Below are positions 1 to 13,100 of a stretch of 64,000 nt of DNA, piece by piece (the stretch's first letter is position 1; each line of letters begins with the position of its first letter). The DNA is taken from contig NC_052046.1 of assembly GCF_015832195.1 (NCBI RefSeq), positions 16,236,161-16,300,160 on the forward strand. The letters are read 5' to 3'. Source of the DNA: Motacilla alba alba. Lineage: Eukaryota; Chordata; Aves; Passeriformes; Motacillidae. Both the position numbers and the translations under genes were made by a program. The notes below the pieces were generated by a model that was not told the DNA's origin, searched no databases, and saw nothing but the letters and a program-made list of their open reading frames with translations.

Positions 1-613
1 GTCAGAGCAGTTTTTAGTGGGAGGAAGCTCTTCTTTTCAGAGCACAATGAATATTTCTGTGACCAGCAGTGGGCTCCCATGAAGTTTTTAAGTTCAGTCT
101 CACAGACAACACCAGTTGGACTGCTTCAATGCTACATAAAGTGCCTTTAGGAGCTCATGATTTTAAGCTATAAAATAACAATGAACTTTCACAATAGAAT
201 AGTCATAAAACAAATAGGAGGTGGCAGAAATTATTATGTGATTGAAGAGAAGATGCAGATTGTTTAAAGTCACCTCTGAGTTCAGTGATATTGTTGTTAG
301 GCCCCTTTACCTAGAGTAACCCTGGCCCTGCTGACTGGCTTCCTGCCTGAGCTGCAGGCTCAGACATCTGCAGTGGAGGCTGGATTGATTGCCATTTAAT
401 GTGCCCCTTGCAGATCAGGACCTAAACCTGTTTGACTGCTTTGGAAAGCACAAGAGAAAGTATTTTCATTTTGAATCTGCTCTGTGTTTAGCTGTGAAAA
501 ACATTAAATACTTAGTGTGGTTTGGAAAGCCTGGTCCCTATAATATTGAGCATAGTAATGAGATCACAGGTAACCATGCTCAGTCAAAAAATGTACTGTT
601 ATTCTTCTTGTAG
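1..613 (+). other. ITGA2 intron (partial)
   Basis: This stretch precedes the first recognisable ITGA2 exon. I looked for the preceding exon, which should end near the human sequence RPTKQNNQ, and found no match. It is therefore intronic. Confidence 0.7.
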
Positions 614-765
614 CTATAAAGTACAATGCAACACTGGATGCAGATCTCCAGTCCTCCAGAGTGACTTCTAGAGGATTTTTCAAAGAAAATAATGAAAGAT
701 ACATGCAGAGGGACCTTGTGGTGCATCATAAAGAGAATTGTGTTCATGATGTCTTCATTGTACAA
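614..765 (+). CDS. ITGA2: ITGA2 exon: end of thigh domain
   Basis: The acceptor is cttcttgtag and the donor GTAAGT; entry is phase 2, exit phase 0. It encodes IKYNATLDAD, SRVTSRGFFKENNERY and the cysteine segment ENCVHDVFIVQ. NAT is an N-glycosylation sequon at the place where human ITGA2 has NIT. This is the first ITGA2 exon I can find in the window. Confidence 0.93.
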
Positions 766-3700
766 GTAAGTGCAATTGCAAGTACTCTTGCATAACAAAA
801 GATCAGAGGAAGGCATGGATTAATTTTTTGTCCATAATGTGAATTTTATACATGGTGTACTGAATTATTTATGCTTCCCAAATCCCCCCAGCTGAAAAAT
901 ACTTAGTAAGATTATGATTTCATAGAAACTAGTAACTGTCACATTCAGTACAGATTTTTAGGATAGGAAAGAGGGTTCTTAATTGTGTTATTCAGCTTTG
1001 GTGTAATATGGAGCCCATGGTCTATAGTTTAAATAGATTTTAATTTCCCTCTGAGCAGACTGTTTTGTAAGAACTAAAACATACATGCAAATGTTTTCTT
1101 CAAACTAACATTCAGGCAGAATTTGCATGCATCCTAACCCCTGGTACACACCAAGGAAGTAAATAAAAATAAGCAGGTCTCCATTTTTCTCCAGAACCAA
1201 TGACTGAACAGACCCTGAGACTTGCCTTAAGCTCTGTTGCATGATACTAGGTCAGGTAGAGGACTTCAGTCCCTGCTCTGGTTTGCAGTGACCTACTGAT
1301 CACATTTAGTGCCATGTGGAGCAGTGAGCTACAGAGCAAGAAGGTGATTCTTCCAGGACTGAAAAAAGAGGAAACATGGCATTACTGTGTTTTAGTGTCA
1401 CTCAGATGATCTTTGTGATGGTAAGGCAGAGTGGAATAGGAATTTGACTTCTGCAGCTAGATGATAATGAAAGCTACCTGGTGATAGCTTTGAGGACCAG
1501 CTCCTACAGCTGCAGACAATCTGCATGTTCCTTAGCCCTGGTAGTTACTGTGATGTGCACAGTCTCCAGGAATCCTAGGAAAATCAGTTTTATCATGGAA
1601 ATCGCACTGAAATCTGTTAATCTAGAGGAGCCCACACTAGTCAATATCACAAAATTATTTTCTTTAAGAAATGAAGCTTTGAACTGTTGCTTCTCCTTGT
1701 TAAGAGCAAGTATTATTTTACTGTACATTCTCAATTCACAAAAGAAATTACCAGTTTTACTCTGTTTTCTGTGCTGGCAGCCATCATCTGAATCATATGT
1801 GTTTTACAGGAGCCTTCAGATGCCGTGAATTCCCTTAGTTTGCGCATTGATATTGGCCTTGCAAATCCTGGCTCGAGCCCTGTCCTGGACATATCTTCTC
1901 CAGCATCTGTGGCCTATAGCGTAAGTATGCAGCTTTACTATTCAGAAATGCATGGACATGCACAACCATAATTCATGGCCCCCACAAACACCAAAGAGGT
2001 ACATGCAAGTGAAAACTAGTGCTCCATGTAAGTCACATGGAGGGGTGTCCCCTGGTTCCTTTCATACCTCTGCCTGTATTATGTGAGCTTGCTCACACAC
2101 ACACACACATCAGCCACCGTAGCACATAACAACCATGTTAGTTCAGCCATGTCACCATTGATGTGAACTTTTAGTTGATGGCAAAGATTAATTCTTTCAG
2201 TTTATTCTACAGTAAAAAGGTGCACAGAAGAGAGACGGAACTAATTTGACTACATCACCTTTGTTGTCATTGAAGAGTAACCTGGCTGTACTGTTCTTGG
2301 ATCAGTTGACATGTAGCAACACATTATTCAGTTCACTCGTTCACTTGTCAAGATTTTTAATGTCCTTCAGAGGGATTTTCTTGTCAGCAAACCAAGAATG
2401 TGCTTCAGCTTGAAGTGTTTGTACTCTAGTGTCTTCAGATCATGTTAAAGGTTGAGCCTTGTCATTCAGGAAATGTTTTTGTTTTTCCTAGATTCCTTTT
2501 ATTAAAGACTGTGGTGAAGATGAACTTTGTATTTGTGATCTTGTTCTAAATGTTCAGCAGAAGGCAGAAGACGGGTAAGAGCTGAATCAGTGGAACTGTT
2601 AAGGCCTAATGTTTTCAACAGTTGGTTTGTCTGTGGGCTTTGGATTAATTTCTAGAGGAGAATGTCTTTCCAGTTCAACCTCTACTTAGAAACAACATGG
2701 ATAAAAAAAGCAATGGCATTTTAATCTAAATTTAATCAAGGAAAAAGAGGTAGGATAGGGACATAAACACAGAAGTAGGACTCTTGTCAGCTTAGACCGA
2801 CCCAAGTTTTGGTACCTTAGAGATGAGGACATCGTGAGTGAGTATTTGGACAAATTGTGTCTGACTGGCTGCTGTTGGGAAGGGGAGCACAATGGGAGAG
2901 CAGCAGCAGCTGCAGCAGCTGTCTTCATCCCTCCTACAGGGAACAGCGAGGATTCTGCAGGAGCTGTGCCAGTGGGGAGCTGTGGTCAGCTATTTGGGCA
3001 GCACGTATTCTAAGTCCATGTCAGATGTATATGCATATATATGCATCACAGAGATAAGGCTGCCCATGTGTGCTGCCCACTCTGTCCATCTTCCCACCAG
3101 GGTAGACCCCTTGAAAATTCAGCAGTCATTCTGACAACACATAATCAAAGTCCTGCACTTTTGGAATACAATAATTCTATCTGGTTTTAGGAAACACCAT
3201 CACAGAATTTCTTATGCCAAAGGGTTTAGAAAGCAGAGTGTTTAAGTGTGTACAATGTAGGAAATGTCTCGCTGTGCTTGTTATTTGTTGTTGGCTTCAG
3301 GCAACACATTTTCCTGATCCACAGCTGTTCTAGTACCTCTATTTACAACAATGGACTTTATTTTCCAACAGCAAACAACAGTTTATTGTCAGCAGCAAAA
3401 ACAGAAGACTAACATTCAATGTGAAATTGAGAAATAAAAAGGAAAATGCATATAACACCAGAATCCAGGCTACATTTTCAGACAACTTGTTTTTTGCTTC
3501 ATCTTCTTTACCGGTGCGTAATACCCAACTTCTCTGTTTCTGTTATTGCCCCTGATTTTTGAGGTTCTCAGAGGAATTTTCTTTTTTCCTTTCTAGAAGT
3601 GCCTATTCCAGAAAAGAATGTGTGTACAAAACTCTCTACAATTTGTTTTCTTGGATACCAGAATTATTCCCCTAGCAGATCAGTTTATTTAGGTCAAGGA

Positions 3701-6700
3701 GAGATATTTCCAACTCAGCATAAAAGCTGGCAACTTTTTGAGTTTGACCTCACCTCAGATATCTTTTCCTCACTTTAGGCCTTGGCACCCACATCTTCTT
3801 AACTCCCAGCAGCATGCCTGAAGCAGTTGCTGTGCCACAGGGAGTTTGTATTTGATAAATCAGACATGCAGCACTGATGATGAATCCTTAAAGCACAGAC
3901 TTTGGATCTAGAAATGGTGTTACTTCCAAGGCCATGTGTTCCTGCTAGACAGTTAATCAGATTGACATGATGGCTATACCAAAAGCTCTTCTTCCAACAA
4001 ATTTTATCTTAGAGAAAGCAAAAGAGAGGAAATATGCATACTATTCTGGGGAATGCAGTATACCTATAATTCAAATTGTTGCTCCCAATTCACGAAGAAT
4101 GAAATGCAGATTGCAGTGCTTGGCTTATATTGTCAGGCTCCTACTGGAGAGGTGCGTGATAATCCTGGGGGTGAAATCCAGAGCAATCCCTGTACTGAAG
4201 TGAGAGTAGGGATAGCATTCATTCCTGCCCAACAGCAGCATTATTCTGAACAATGAATTGGCAAAAGTACTGCACACAGCGCTGGGGGTGCCCCTCTACC
4301 TCCCCATCCTGTTGTGCTGCAAGATTGTTCATTTCACTCCTGCCAAAAGACCACACTGGAGCTAGAATTTTCTTTTGCTTTAAAAGCCCTTTTGCTTAGA
4401 AGCACTTCAGCCTGCAAGTGAAGCTTGGACCAAAAATGTGCCTGCTTCAAGGCAGGAAGGAAAACATAAACTGAGTATGTATGGGTCTTTTTTGGAGGTC
4501 TTGTTTTGAGGTTTGGTTTGTGGTTTTTTTTGTTTTGGTTTTTTTTTTTTTTTTTTTTTTTTTTAGCACAATTCATGAATGGTAAATGTCTAGTAGGAAT
4601 GTTTTTTACAAAAGACAGTACTTTTTAATAAATTATTCTCCAAGGGTTGATAACTGGCTCTGGTCTGTGAATTTGTCTTTGAATCAAGGATGATGACAAG
4701 CCAATATTCTGGAAAGTAGTAAACAAACTATTATGTATGGCAGATTTTCCTACAGAAAGCTTCATTTCTTCCAGCTCTAAGACTGTGTAAATATGTCTGC
4801 AAAAGTTCTGTAAAAATTCTGTAAAAAAAGGACTTACAGAAGTTAGTGGTAGAGCTGACCTCTACTCTCTGGCCTGTATTCCTTCTTCCAAGCTGAGCAC
4901 AAAGTTCTATAAGATCATTGCAGCCCACAAGAAATCAAGTGGGAATGGTCCTTGTCCCACCTTCCTTGTGACTTCCTCCTGGCCCTGCCTATGCCCACCT
5001 GTCTGCTTCATCTCTAGGATTTACTGCCACAACACCTATTTTCACTCCTCCTTATTATAATACATATGCTGTTGAAGGTACACACCTCTCTGCCTTATCA
5101 AAACCTGGTGTTTCTGTCTGTTTTCTTTGCAGAGTGATGGGACTGAAGTCTCCTGTCAAACAGGAACAGCACTAAGTACAGTCATTTGCCAAATAAGCTA
5201 TCCTGTTTTCAGAACAGGACAACAGGTACAGCTAGCATGCTTAAATAACCTTGAATGATACCCAAAACCTTTTCTGCTGTTGTTTTTTTCCTAACTCTGC
5301 TTTTATTGCTGATAAAGGTTTCTTAGATTTTACAACAGAGGCATTAAAATAAGCAAACTAGGGCTTAAAATATGTGACTTCCTGTTAGATTAAAGGACAA
5401 AGGGCTCTCAAAGCTCATTTGTCATAACCCACAGCTTCCAAATGCTGCTGCAGTTATGTAACTTTTGGAGAGTGAAAGCTGGGGGCAGAGAAGCATAGAG
5501 CATCATGTGCAGACTCCTAAGAACTGAGCACAATTTCCATCAAATCCCTCCTGAAGTATGAACCTGGGGTAAGTCCCTCACCTGCTCTGTGAATCTCATC
5601 TCTCCAAGAAAGCAGTATTGTTTTGGGAGGAGATGGGAGATGGGAAGCCCACGCAGCCCTAAGATTAATTGTATACCTTTTTTTTTCATATATACCATAA
5701 ACCTCAGGATATCCCCAGTTTCATGAAATCTCTTATTCCTCAAGAGCAGAGCAGAAACAGTGTTCTAGCTCTAACATAATCAGCTAGAGCAATAAGAAAC
5801 TTGCTTGAAAGAGCAGAAACATGATGTCCTGTGGCGGGACATGTAGAATAATAAAAAAAAATATATATAGAAAGTTAAGCTTACTTGTTCTGAATGTTAA
5901 TGAAATTGCTCAAAGTGGACCTGCTGGAACAAATGGAAGAAAAGAGTGAATACAAAGCTTGTGTCAATGCTAGAGTTTAAAATGAAGGAATTGTGAGCAC
6001 CTTTTGTTGCAGCTTACAGCTAGCTGTACACAATTTTAAAATGCAAATAACTTATGTTTATGTAAGAATGCCAACTTGTAGGGGAATGTAAGAACAAATT
6101 AATTCTGAGTATTAAGAAATTACTGAAATATTACACAGAAATCTGTAGAGAATTCAGATACAGAGGGCAGTTCTAGATTGTTACACACATGAATAATGTC
6201 TTATGGGATGTTGTACCAACTTGTTTACTATGTGTTCCGTGTCTCTTCCATAGGTATCCTTTGATATAAGCTTTGATTTTAACCTTAAAAATCTTCAGAA
6301 TGTGGCAGTTCTAAGTTTTCATGCATGGAGGTAAAGTACATAATGATATGAAAGCAAGTTAGGTATTAAAAGTTTATTTGTATAAAACAATATTATTACA
6401 CCTGACTCAAATGTGTTTTGATGAACAGTGAAAGTAAGGAACAGCAAGACTCGGACAACCAGGTCACCTTATCAATTCCTTTGCGATATGATGCAGAAAT
6501 TCACTTCACAAGGTATGCTGATTTATGTAAACAGACATGGTCATTTTGCCAAGCTACTTGAAGTAACAGTCTTGAAAGGCCACTAAAATATAGTGAAGCT
6601 TTGCTTTTGGTTTGGAAGTCATAAGAAATTCCCTCTTCATCACTAGTAGCAGATTTGTCCATCCTTCCAACCAAACTTATATGTAAAAAACTAGAAAAAT

Positions 6701-9700
6701 TGTGGACCCGTGTTTACCTCCAAACGCTTGTTACAGATGCTCCTGTGAACAGAAGTGATATAAAGGCCAAACAGTGTATGTGGTTTTGATAACATAAATA
6801 GTATATACTGTATAATAATTACATTGGGCTTTTTGGCTCAGATGTAATAACATGGGATCAAATCTGGAGTTACAGTGATCAAAACTAAACAAAAGGAAAA
6901 ATATGCCCCCCCCAGTAAAGGAGGGAAAGAAAAAAAAGAAAAAAATTATGGACGTATCTGCTGAACCTGGAGCAAGAATATAAAATTTTTAGCAGTTTGA
7001 GATAATGGTTTGAACTGAAACCTGAGGTACACCTTGCTGCAGCTGCACTGGCACTGGAAGCAGACACCTTGCTTTCCCATGCACCCATCCAGATTCTGGC
7101 TCAAACCTACCTGGTGCCAGCCCTTTCTTCTCCATGTAGAAGGCAAGTCAGGGCTGTTGCAAGAGAGACCTTTACCCTGGGAAGGTAAAGAGAGGCAGCT
7201 GGGCAGGCAGGGGGAGAGAGACCAACAAAAAGCCTTTTAAGACCTTTTATCTTCATATAGTGCTCTTAAAAGTCCTTATCTTGAGCCCTGGAAACACTTG
7301 GTGATTTGGGATGCACTCAAACAGTAATTAGTCTGTTACTGTTCCAAACAAGAATGATTTCAGTTGCAGTTTAACTTAGATTGCAACTGAAACAAAAATA
7401 CATGAGTATCACTCTCAGATCAAGTTAGGATATTTGAATTTTCATCAAAGAATAGATTTAATTATCTCCCCCAAATACTGAATTTCTAGGATCAACATGT
7501 AATTACACTTCATGCACTTGGTCACCAATTCTTGGTGAAAAAATGCTTTTGCATCCCAAAGTGTTCAAAAATTAGTAAATATAAATGGATATAAAAAATC
7601 CAGGAGATATTCAGAGAATAACAGAAACTTTAAAAAGAGGGAGCTGCTTCAAAATGCACAGGGTCCAGGACATTAATATTCAGAGATCACCATAGCTACA
7701 AGAACTGTTGGCTGCTGTGTAGGATGAGGTGAACTAGGGACCACAGTACAGAAGATTAGTGTGACAATCTTCTTTGCAGAAGCGGTTTCAAAATATTTGA
7801 GGCCCTGCATCATGAATAGGTGCACCAGTCCTGGAGTCATGCAGAATTTCTGAGATAAATTTAAGTGCTGAAAAGCATTTAAGTCAGTGGTGCAAGTTCT
7901 TTCAGCTCCTTGAGAAAGTTTCATGAGACCTTGCCAGCAGCAGCAGAGACTGCAGGAGCATCTGTGTGGAGGGCTAGCTTCTTAGAAAATTCACACCTAC
8001 TGCCAGAAAATGGTTAGTTATTCTTGGAGATAATAAATTTAAAAGAATTAAATAAAATGCATATTAAGCCATGGCATAACTTGGCTTAGGAAGTATTTAC
8101 CTGGAATTAGTTCTTTCCTGAGGCAGGTAATGCATCCAAGAAGTAATCCCTTAAAATACAAGAGTATTGTTTTGCTGAAGTGAAGTCTTCCTAGGGATAA
8201 TTTCCTGAGTTTCTAGGAGAAGATGTAGCACTATGTCGTCCCAGAGACTTTTGAAAGGACAAGGAAGCTGATACTCCACATCTTGGAAGGACTGGATTCT
8301 TCAGGAATAAGAAAGCAGAAAATATGTCATGTGTGTTTTCCTTGGAGTCTTTGTGAGCAAGTCCTTCAAAGAAAGGGCCCATGGGAGAAAGTATGGAGGT
8401 TCAAAAAGGTTCCACAGTGCAGTATGGAGGACCACCACTGATCAGGAAGCGCATCTATGAAACTGCACAAACATTAAGTTGGGATGGTACCCACAGATGT
8501 TACCCAGTTTAAACAGGGAGAGCGGTAAAGATGATAGATTCCTTGTGGAAGAGAACAGAGGAAGAGCTGATGTAGGATGTAGCTGATGTAGCCTCTATTT
8601 CTTGTTAACTCACTCACCAGCTTGCTTTCCAACTGCATAAATTAGCCTTCTAATGAAAGCTAATGATGAAGAGCAGACACAGTTCTGCCATGGTTTAGTA
8701 GAGGAGCTGCTAACAGGTAGCAAGTAGTGGGTGTGATGCACTGCACAGGGATGTTTTCCTTGCCTTTGAGCATGATTCCAACTAACTGAGCTCCTCAAGC
8801 ACCCACAGTTCCTTGCACCGTGCCCTTCTGTCACACACCTGCCATTCCATGCTGCAGTGGGTTGAAACCACCCATGTGTTACTTCAGAAATTCTGGATTT
8901 TAAACCCCAGAATTCCTAAACAATGTGACCCAAGGAGGACTATGAGGGCTATGCAATATGTACCATCTACATAAGCAGGGCGATGCCTGTGTTTCCACAC
9001 CCAGCCAGTTACAGATGCACCAACGAAGATAGCCAGGAAGGCCCTTCCTGAGTAAAAAGGTGACCGCAAGAGTGAATGTTGCAGTTTATGCTCAGAGAAG
9101 GAGTTTGCAGTATGGCCCTTAAAAAATGCAGGGTCTAGAAGCCTGAGAGAACCTGTATCCTGTACCATTCTCTTGTCTTAATTTCACGTTTGTTCCAGCT
9201 CTGAGCTTCAGCACACCATTTTCTTAACCAACTTTGTAAAATTCAAACAACAATCTAAGTGACTGACTTCTCTCTGTACTTCTGACCTGTTTCACAAAGA
9301 CATATCCAGTAACATATGTTTTCAAAGCAGCTGCCAAATTGAAATGTATTGTTTTATGGTTGTTAACCAGGCTTGCCAATATCAACTTTTATGAAGTATA
9401 CTCTGGTCATAACATTCCTTCCACTGTGAATAATTTTGAAGATATTGGCCCCATGTTCAACTTCTCAGTTAAGGTTAGTAAGTCTGTTTTGTTCTGGTTC
9501 AAGAAGTTGCCTTAGCTCCCTGTGTAGCCTGCTCCCAAAACCTTGTTTAAAAAAACACTCCTGCTTTCATTGTCTGATTTTGAGGCTTTTGAATAGATCA
9601 AGTAAGAAAAAAAAAATTGCAAATAGCCTAAGTTCTTGGAGTCTTAATAAGGTTAAGGATGACATTTGCACAAGTAGAATGGGGGAGGGATTGGTCCTGC

Positions 9701-10137
9701 ACTGTGTACATATTTAAGAGATGGTTAATGCTTAACTTTAGGCCAACTTAGACTGTTTTTTCACAGAGTTTCCTGACAACTTGATAAAGAAAAACAAGTG
9801 TTTGCAGGCTTGGACCTTGAAACTTGAAGTTTGGCAAGGGTTAAGGGCTCAAACCTGATGCAAGAACTAGCCAAATCACAGTGCTTATTACATAACACAG
9901 AAAAAAATTTAGATCCAAATATGCGACGTGGAAGAAAGTTAAATTATGTTCCATTTCCATTCCTGTGACTGCTACTCCAAAGGACTAAACAGGCCTATTG
10001 GCTGTGGCAGAATATTTGCTTTTCAAAACGTATTTCATGCAGTTAATATGAACTTTGCTAAGAAAACAGACAGGAACCTGGAGCTATACAATATACTTTT
10101 TGCTTTACTATTCACAAAATTACTACCCCAGTGTTTT

Positions 10138-10180
<43 letters not shown>

Positions 10181-13100
10181 TTTTGAAAAAAGAAGTCCAG
10201 TTCTTCCATACTCATCCATTATTTCTAATTTTCTTGCTGTATCAAATAATTTATGCATAGCTACCTGATTTAACTCTTGTGTTTTTTGCTTTGCAGGTAA
10301 CAACAGGAAATATTCCAGTAAAGATGGCATCTGTAACAATCAATCTTCCTGAACTGACCAGCAAAGGCAACCCACTGATGTACCTAACTGCAGTCACCAC
10401 AGATGAGGTACAGAACTGAACTGTCTTGGGGGCTTATCAGTACTATAAATATCAACTATCTCCCCAATATTATGGCTTAGTTTAAGAAAACCCATGCTCT
10501 TTCTCCTTGTCCCTTCCTCATAAAGGGGGAACCACAATGCCAGCAGTACACTAGGCTATTACTTGGCAGATGTGGAGTATCTGGATCTCTTCAATTAGGT
10601 CCTTCTCCAAGTTCCTGAGAAAGTTATTGTAAAAATGAAATTTTTAGATGAGGAAAAACCCTTCCGGTCAATCTAGGGACAAAAAAGGAAGTGTCATAAG
10701 AATTATTTACTTCTCACCAAAACCACATGCTCCTAGTTTCCTGAAGAATGCAGTGTTCACACTTCAGCATTTAACAGCCCCCATCTAAGCCCAGAAAAAT
10801 ATATTATTACGATGAGTATAAACTCCTGAGTAGCATGTCATCCAGTCTCATTCCTGCCATCCTTTCTAGGTCAGAGGTGTTACTTGTGATGCTCAGGTAA
10901 ATCCACTGCAAATAGGGAAAAGACCTTATTCTCCATCTTTCATGAAAGAGAACTTCAGGGCTTCCAAAGAACTGGTGAGTAAAACCCAGGGCTGCAGTAA
11001 GCAGGACCTTCTGAGCTGAGGGAAGCAGAGCTGGCCTTCTGAGCCCATTGCTGTACTTGTGAGGAAAGCTGTGATGGGGTGGCATTCCTCATTTACAGAT
11101 CAGGAGCTTAGCCTATGGATGTTTCTCACAGATACTGCATCTGCTTTAGCAGAGCCTGCAAGCACTTAATTTGTATGCACAGAATGGCAAAGGCAAGGGC
11201 AAAAATTCTGGATGTTGCAAGAATACTTTTTAAAGTGTATTTTTAATGCATGCTATTGCCTCTTCTTGCTGTTTCCCCTGGAAGAACTGTAAGAACATGA
11301 AGTGCAGTACCATCACATGCAAACTGGAAGACATTGCACTGAAGGCAGAGTACTTTGTGAATGTGTCCACCCAGATCTGGAACGGAACCTTTGCTGCTGT
11401 GAGTATCAGCTGCATCTTTATATATATATATATATATTTATATGTATATATATATATATGTATATATACTGCTCAAGTATTTTCAAACTCCTGATATTTT
11501 TCAAAGTCCAGTGCAGAGACCTTACTGAGAGAGTACAGAGTACTCTCAAAGTACTCTGAGTACTTACTGAGTACAGAGACCTCAGTCTAGAAAGACCTTC
11601 CTTTTCTTTATATTGGTTTGTATTTTTCCAGATTGAAAACTTGAACCTGAAAGTAATGAGGCCACATAATGGAGCTGATAAAACTCCAGTCCAGCACAGA
11701 ATCTAAGAAAATGCTATGATAATGCAACATTCACAGCTGAAAAAAATGTTTCCTACATCTGTTAGATTCAGTCTTGGGGAACTACAGTTTCCACAAAACT
11801 CATCATAGGACAGCAGAGCACAGTATCATCATAGCCTGTAAAATAATCATGCTTTTTAGCTTTTGAACATCACAGCCTACATCATGATCATTTTAGATCA
11901 CATCAAAATACCAAAACCCTGTTAATGCTGCCAGTTTTATTTGATAGAGGAAGTGTGGAAAACATCTTTAATTGATTTTTTGTGTTTATTAGAGTAGGTG
12001 TCAAAGAAACAGTCCTTGCTTAGAGACTTACAGGATGCTTAAAAAAAACCATCAATATCTCAGCCTATTTTCAATCACCATGTGTCCTCCAGGATATACC
12101 TCATCATGAGTTACCAGACTTTTGAAGTTGGACCATGTTTACTTCATAGCTAGGCAACCAACCAAATGATCTTGGAGTCCTGGGTTTGCCTAACGCTCAG
12201 GAACATGACGCAGTCCCCTTAGTGTGTCTAGTGATTCTTCTGGCAGGTACTGACATTTAACAGCAGGGCTGTTGTCAGCTCCAGCATTCAACTCTTAAAA
12301 GCAAAAGGTCAGGTTGATATTGTTAAATGTGTTATGGAAGTGTGCGACAAAAAGCATCTGTCTGTCTTTAGCGTTTGTATTTTTCTAATCAGCTGGGTCG
12401 AGACCATTTGTTAGTGCTGTTAGGTACGCAGAAGGTGAAAACCTGAACAAAAGGTTACTATCCTCACAAAAAAGTGAGTGGAAATGGTTTGTTTACCATC
12501 ACTGGCTGATGGGAAGAAAAGTTCATATGCCACAGTTCTCCTCGCATCTCCCATTGTGTAATTTTCTATTTGGTTGTCAATATTCAGCACAAATAATCTT
12601 GCAAGCACTCACTCAGTTATGGACATTATCAACTTTTTTATTTAGTGGCAATCAGTCATTGTCCCAGAAGGGCATGGCAGGCTTGCCAGTACCTGCTAAG
12701 CAAAGAAATTATGTGTTTAGGAATTGAGGTGCTTTGAATAGTGCTCAGGTGTGTTTCTAAACCTTTAGGTGTGCAGGACACACCACTTGGGCAGATGGCC
12801 ACAGTGCAGGGATGCAATAACTCACACTGCAGTGTCAGTCAGTTTGGTGTTGGCCACTGCAGATCCACAGCTCCCCAGGGTACCTGGCCCTGCCACAGAG
12901 AAATGACTGAGAAGGCAAAATGGCAGAGCAGGCGTTGCCTTTGGGTCAGCTGGAGAGAGTGGTCCTGTGCTCCCATGAACCTGAGGCTATTCCTTGTGGT
13001 GCTGTGGAAGAGCAGCAGTGAACTGTCAGCATCTACACAGCCAGGCACCTTTCCTCCAAGTACATCCACAGAGAGAAGTGGGATCTGGCACTAGGTCCCT

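Noticed and set aside
9946..10260. 104-codon ORF spanning the A38 tract
   Set aside because: Its length depends on the poly(A) run (poly-Lys), and it ends just before a real ITGA2 exon.
12741..13094. 117-codon plus-strand ORF in an ITGA2 intron
   Set aside because: Overlapping ORFs on both strands in a GC-richer patch, no splice signals in phase with ITGA2 and no family resemblance.
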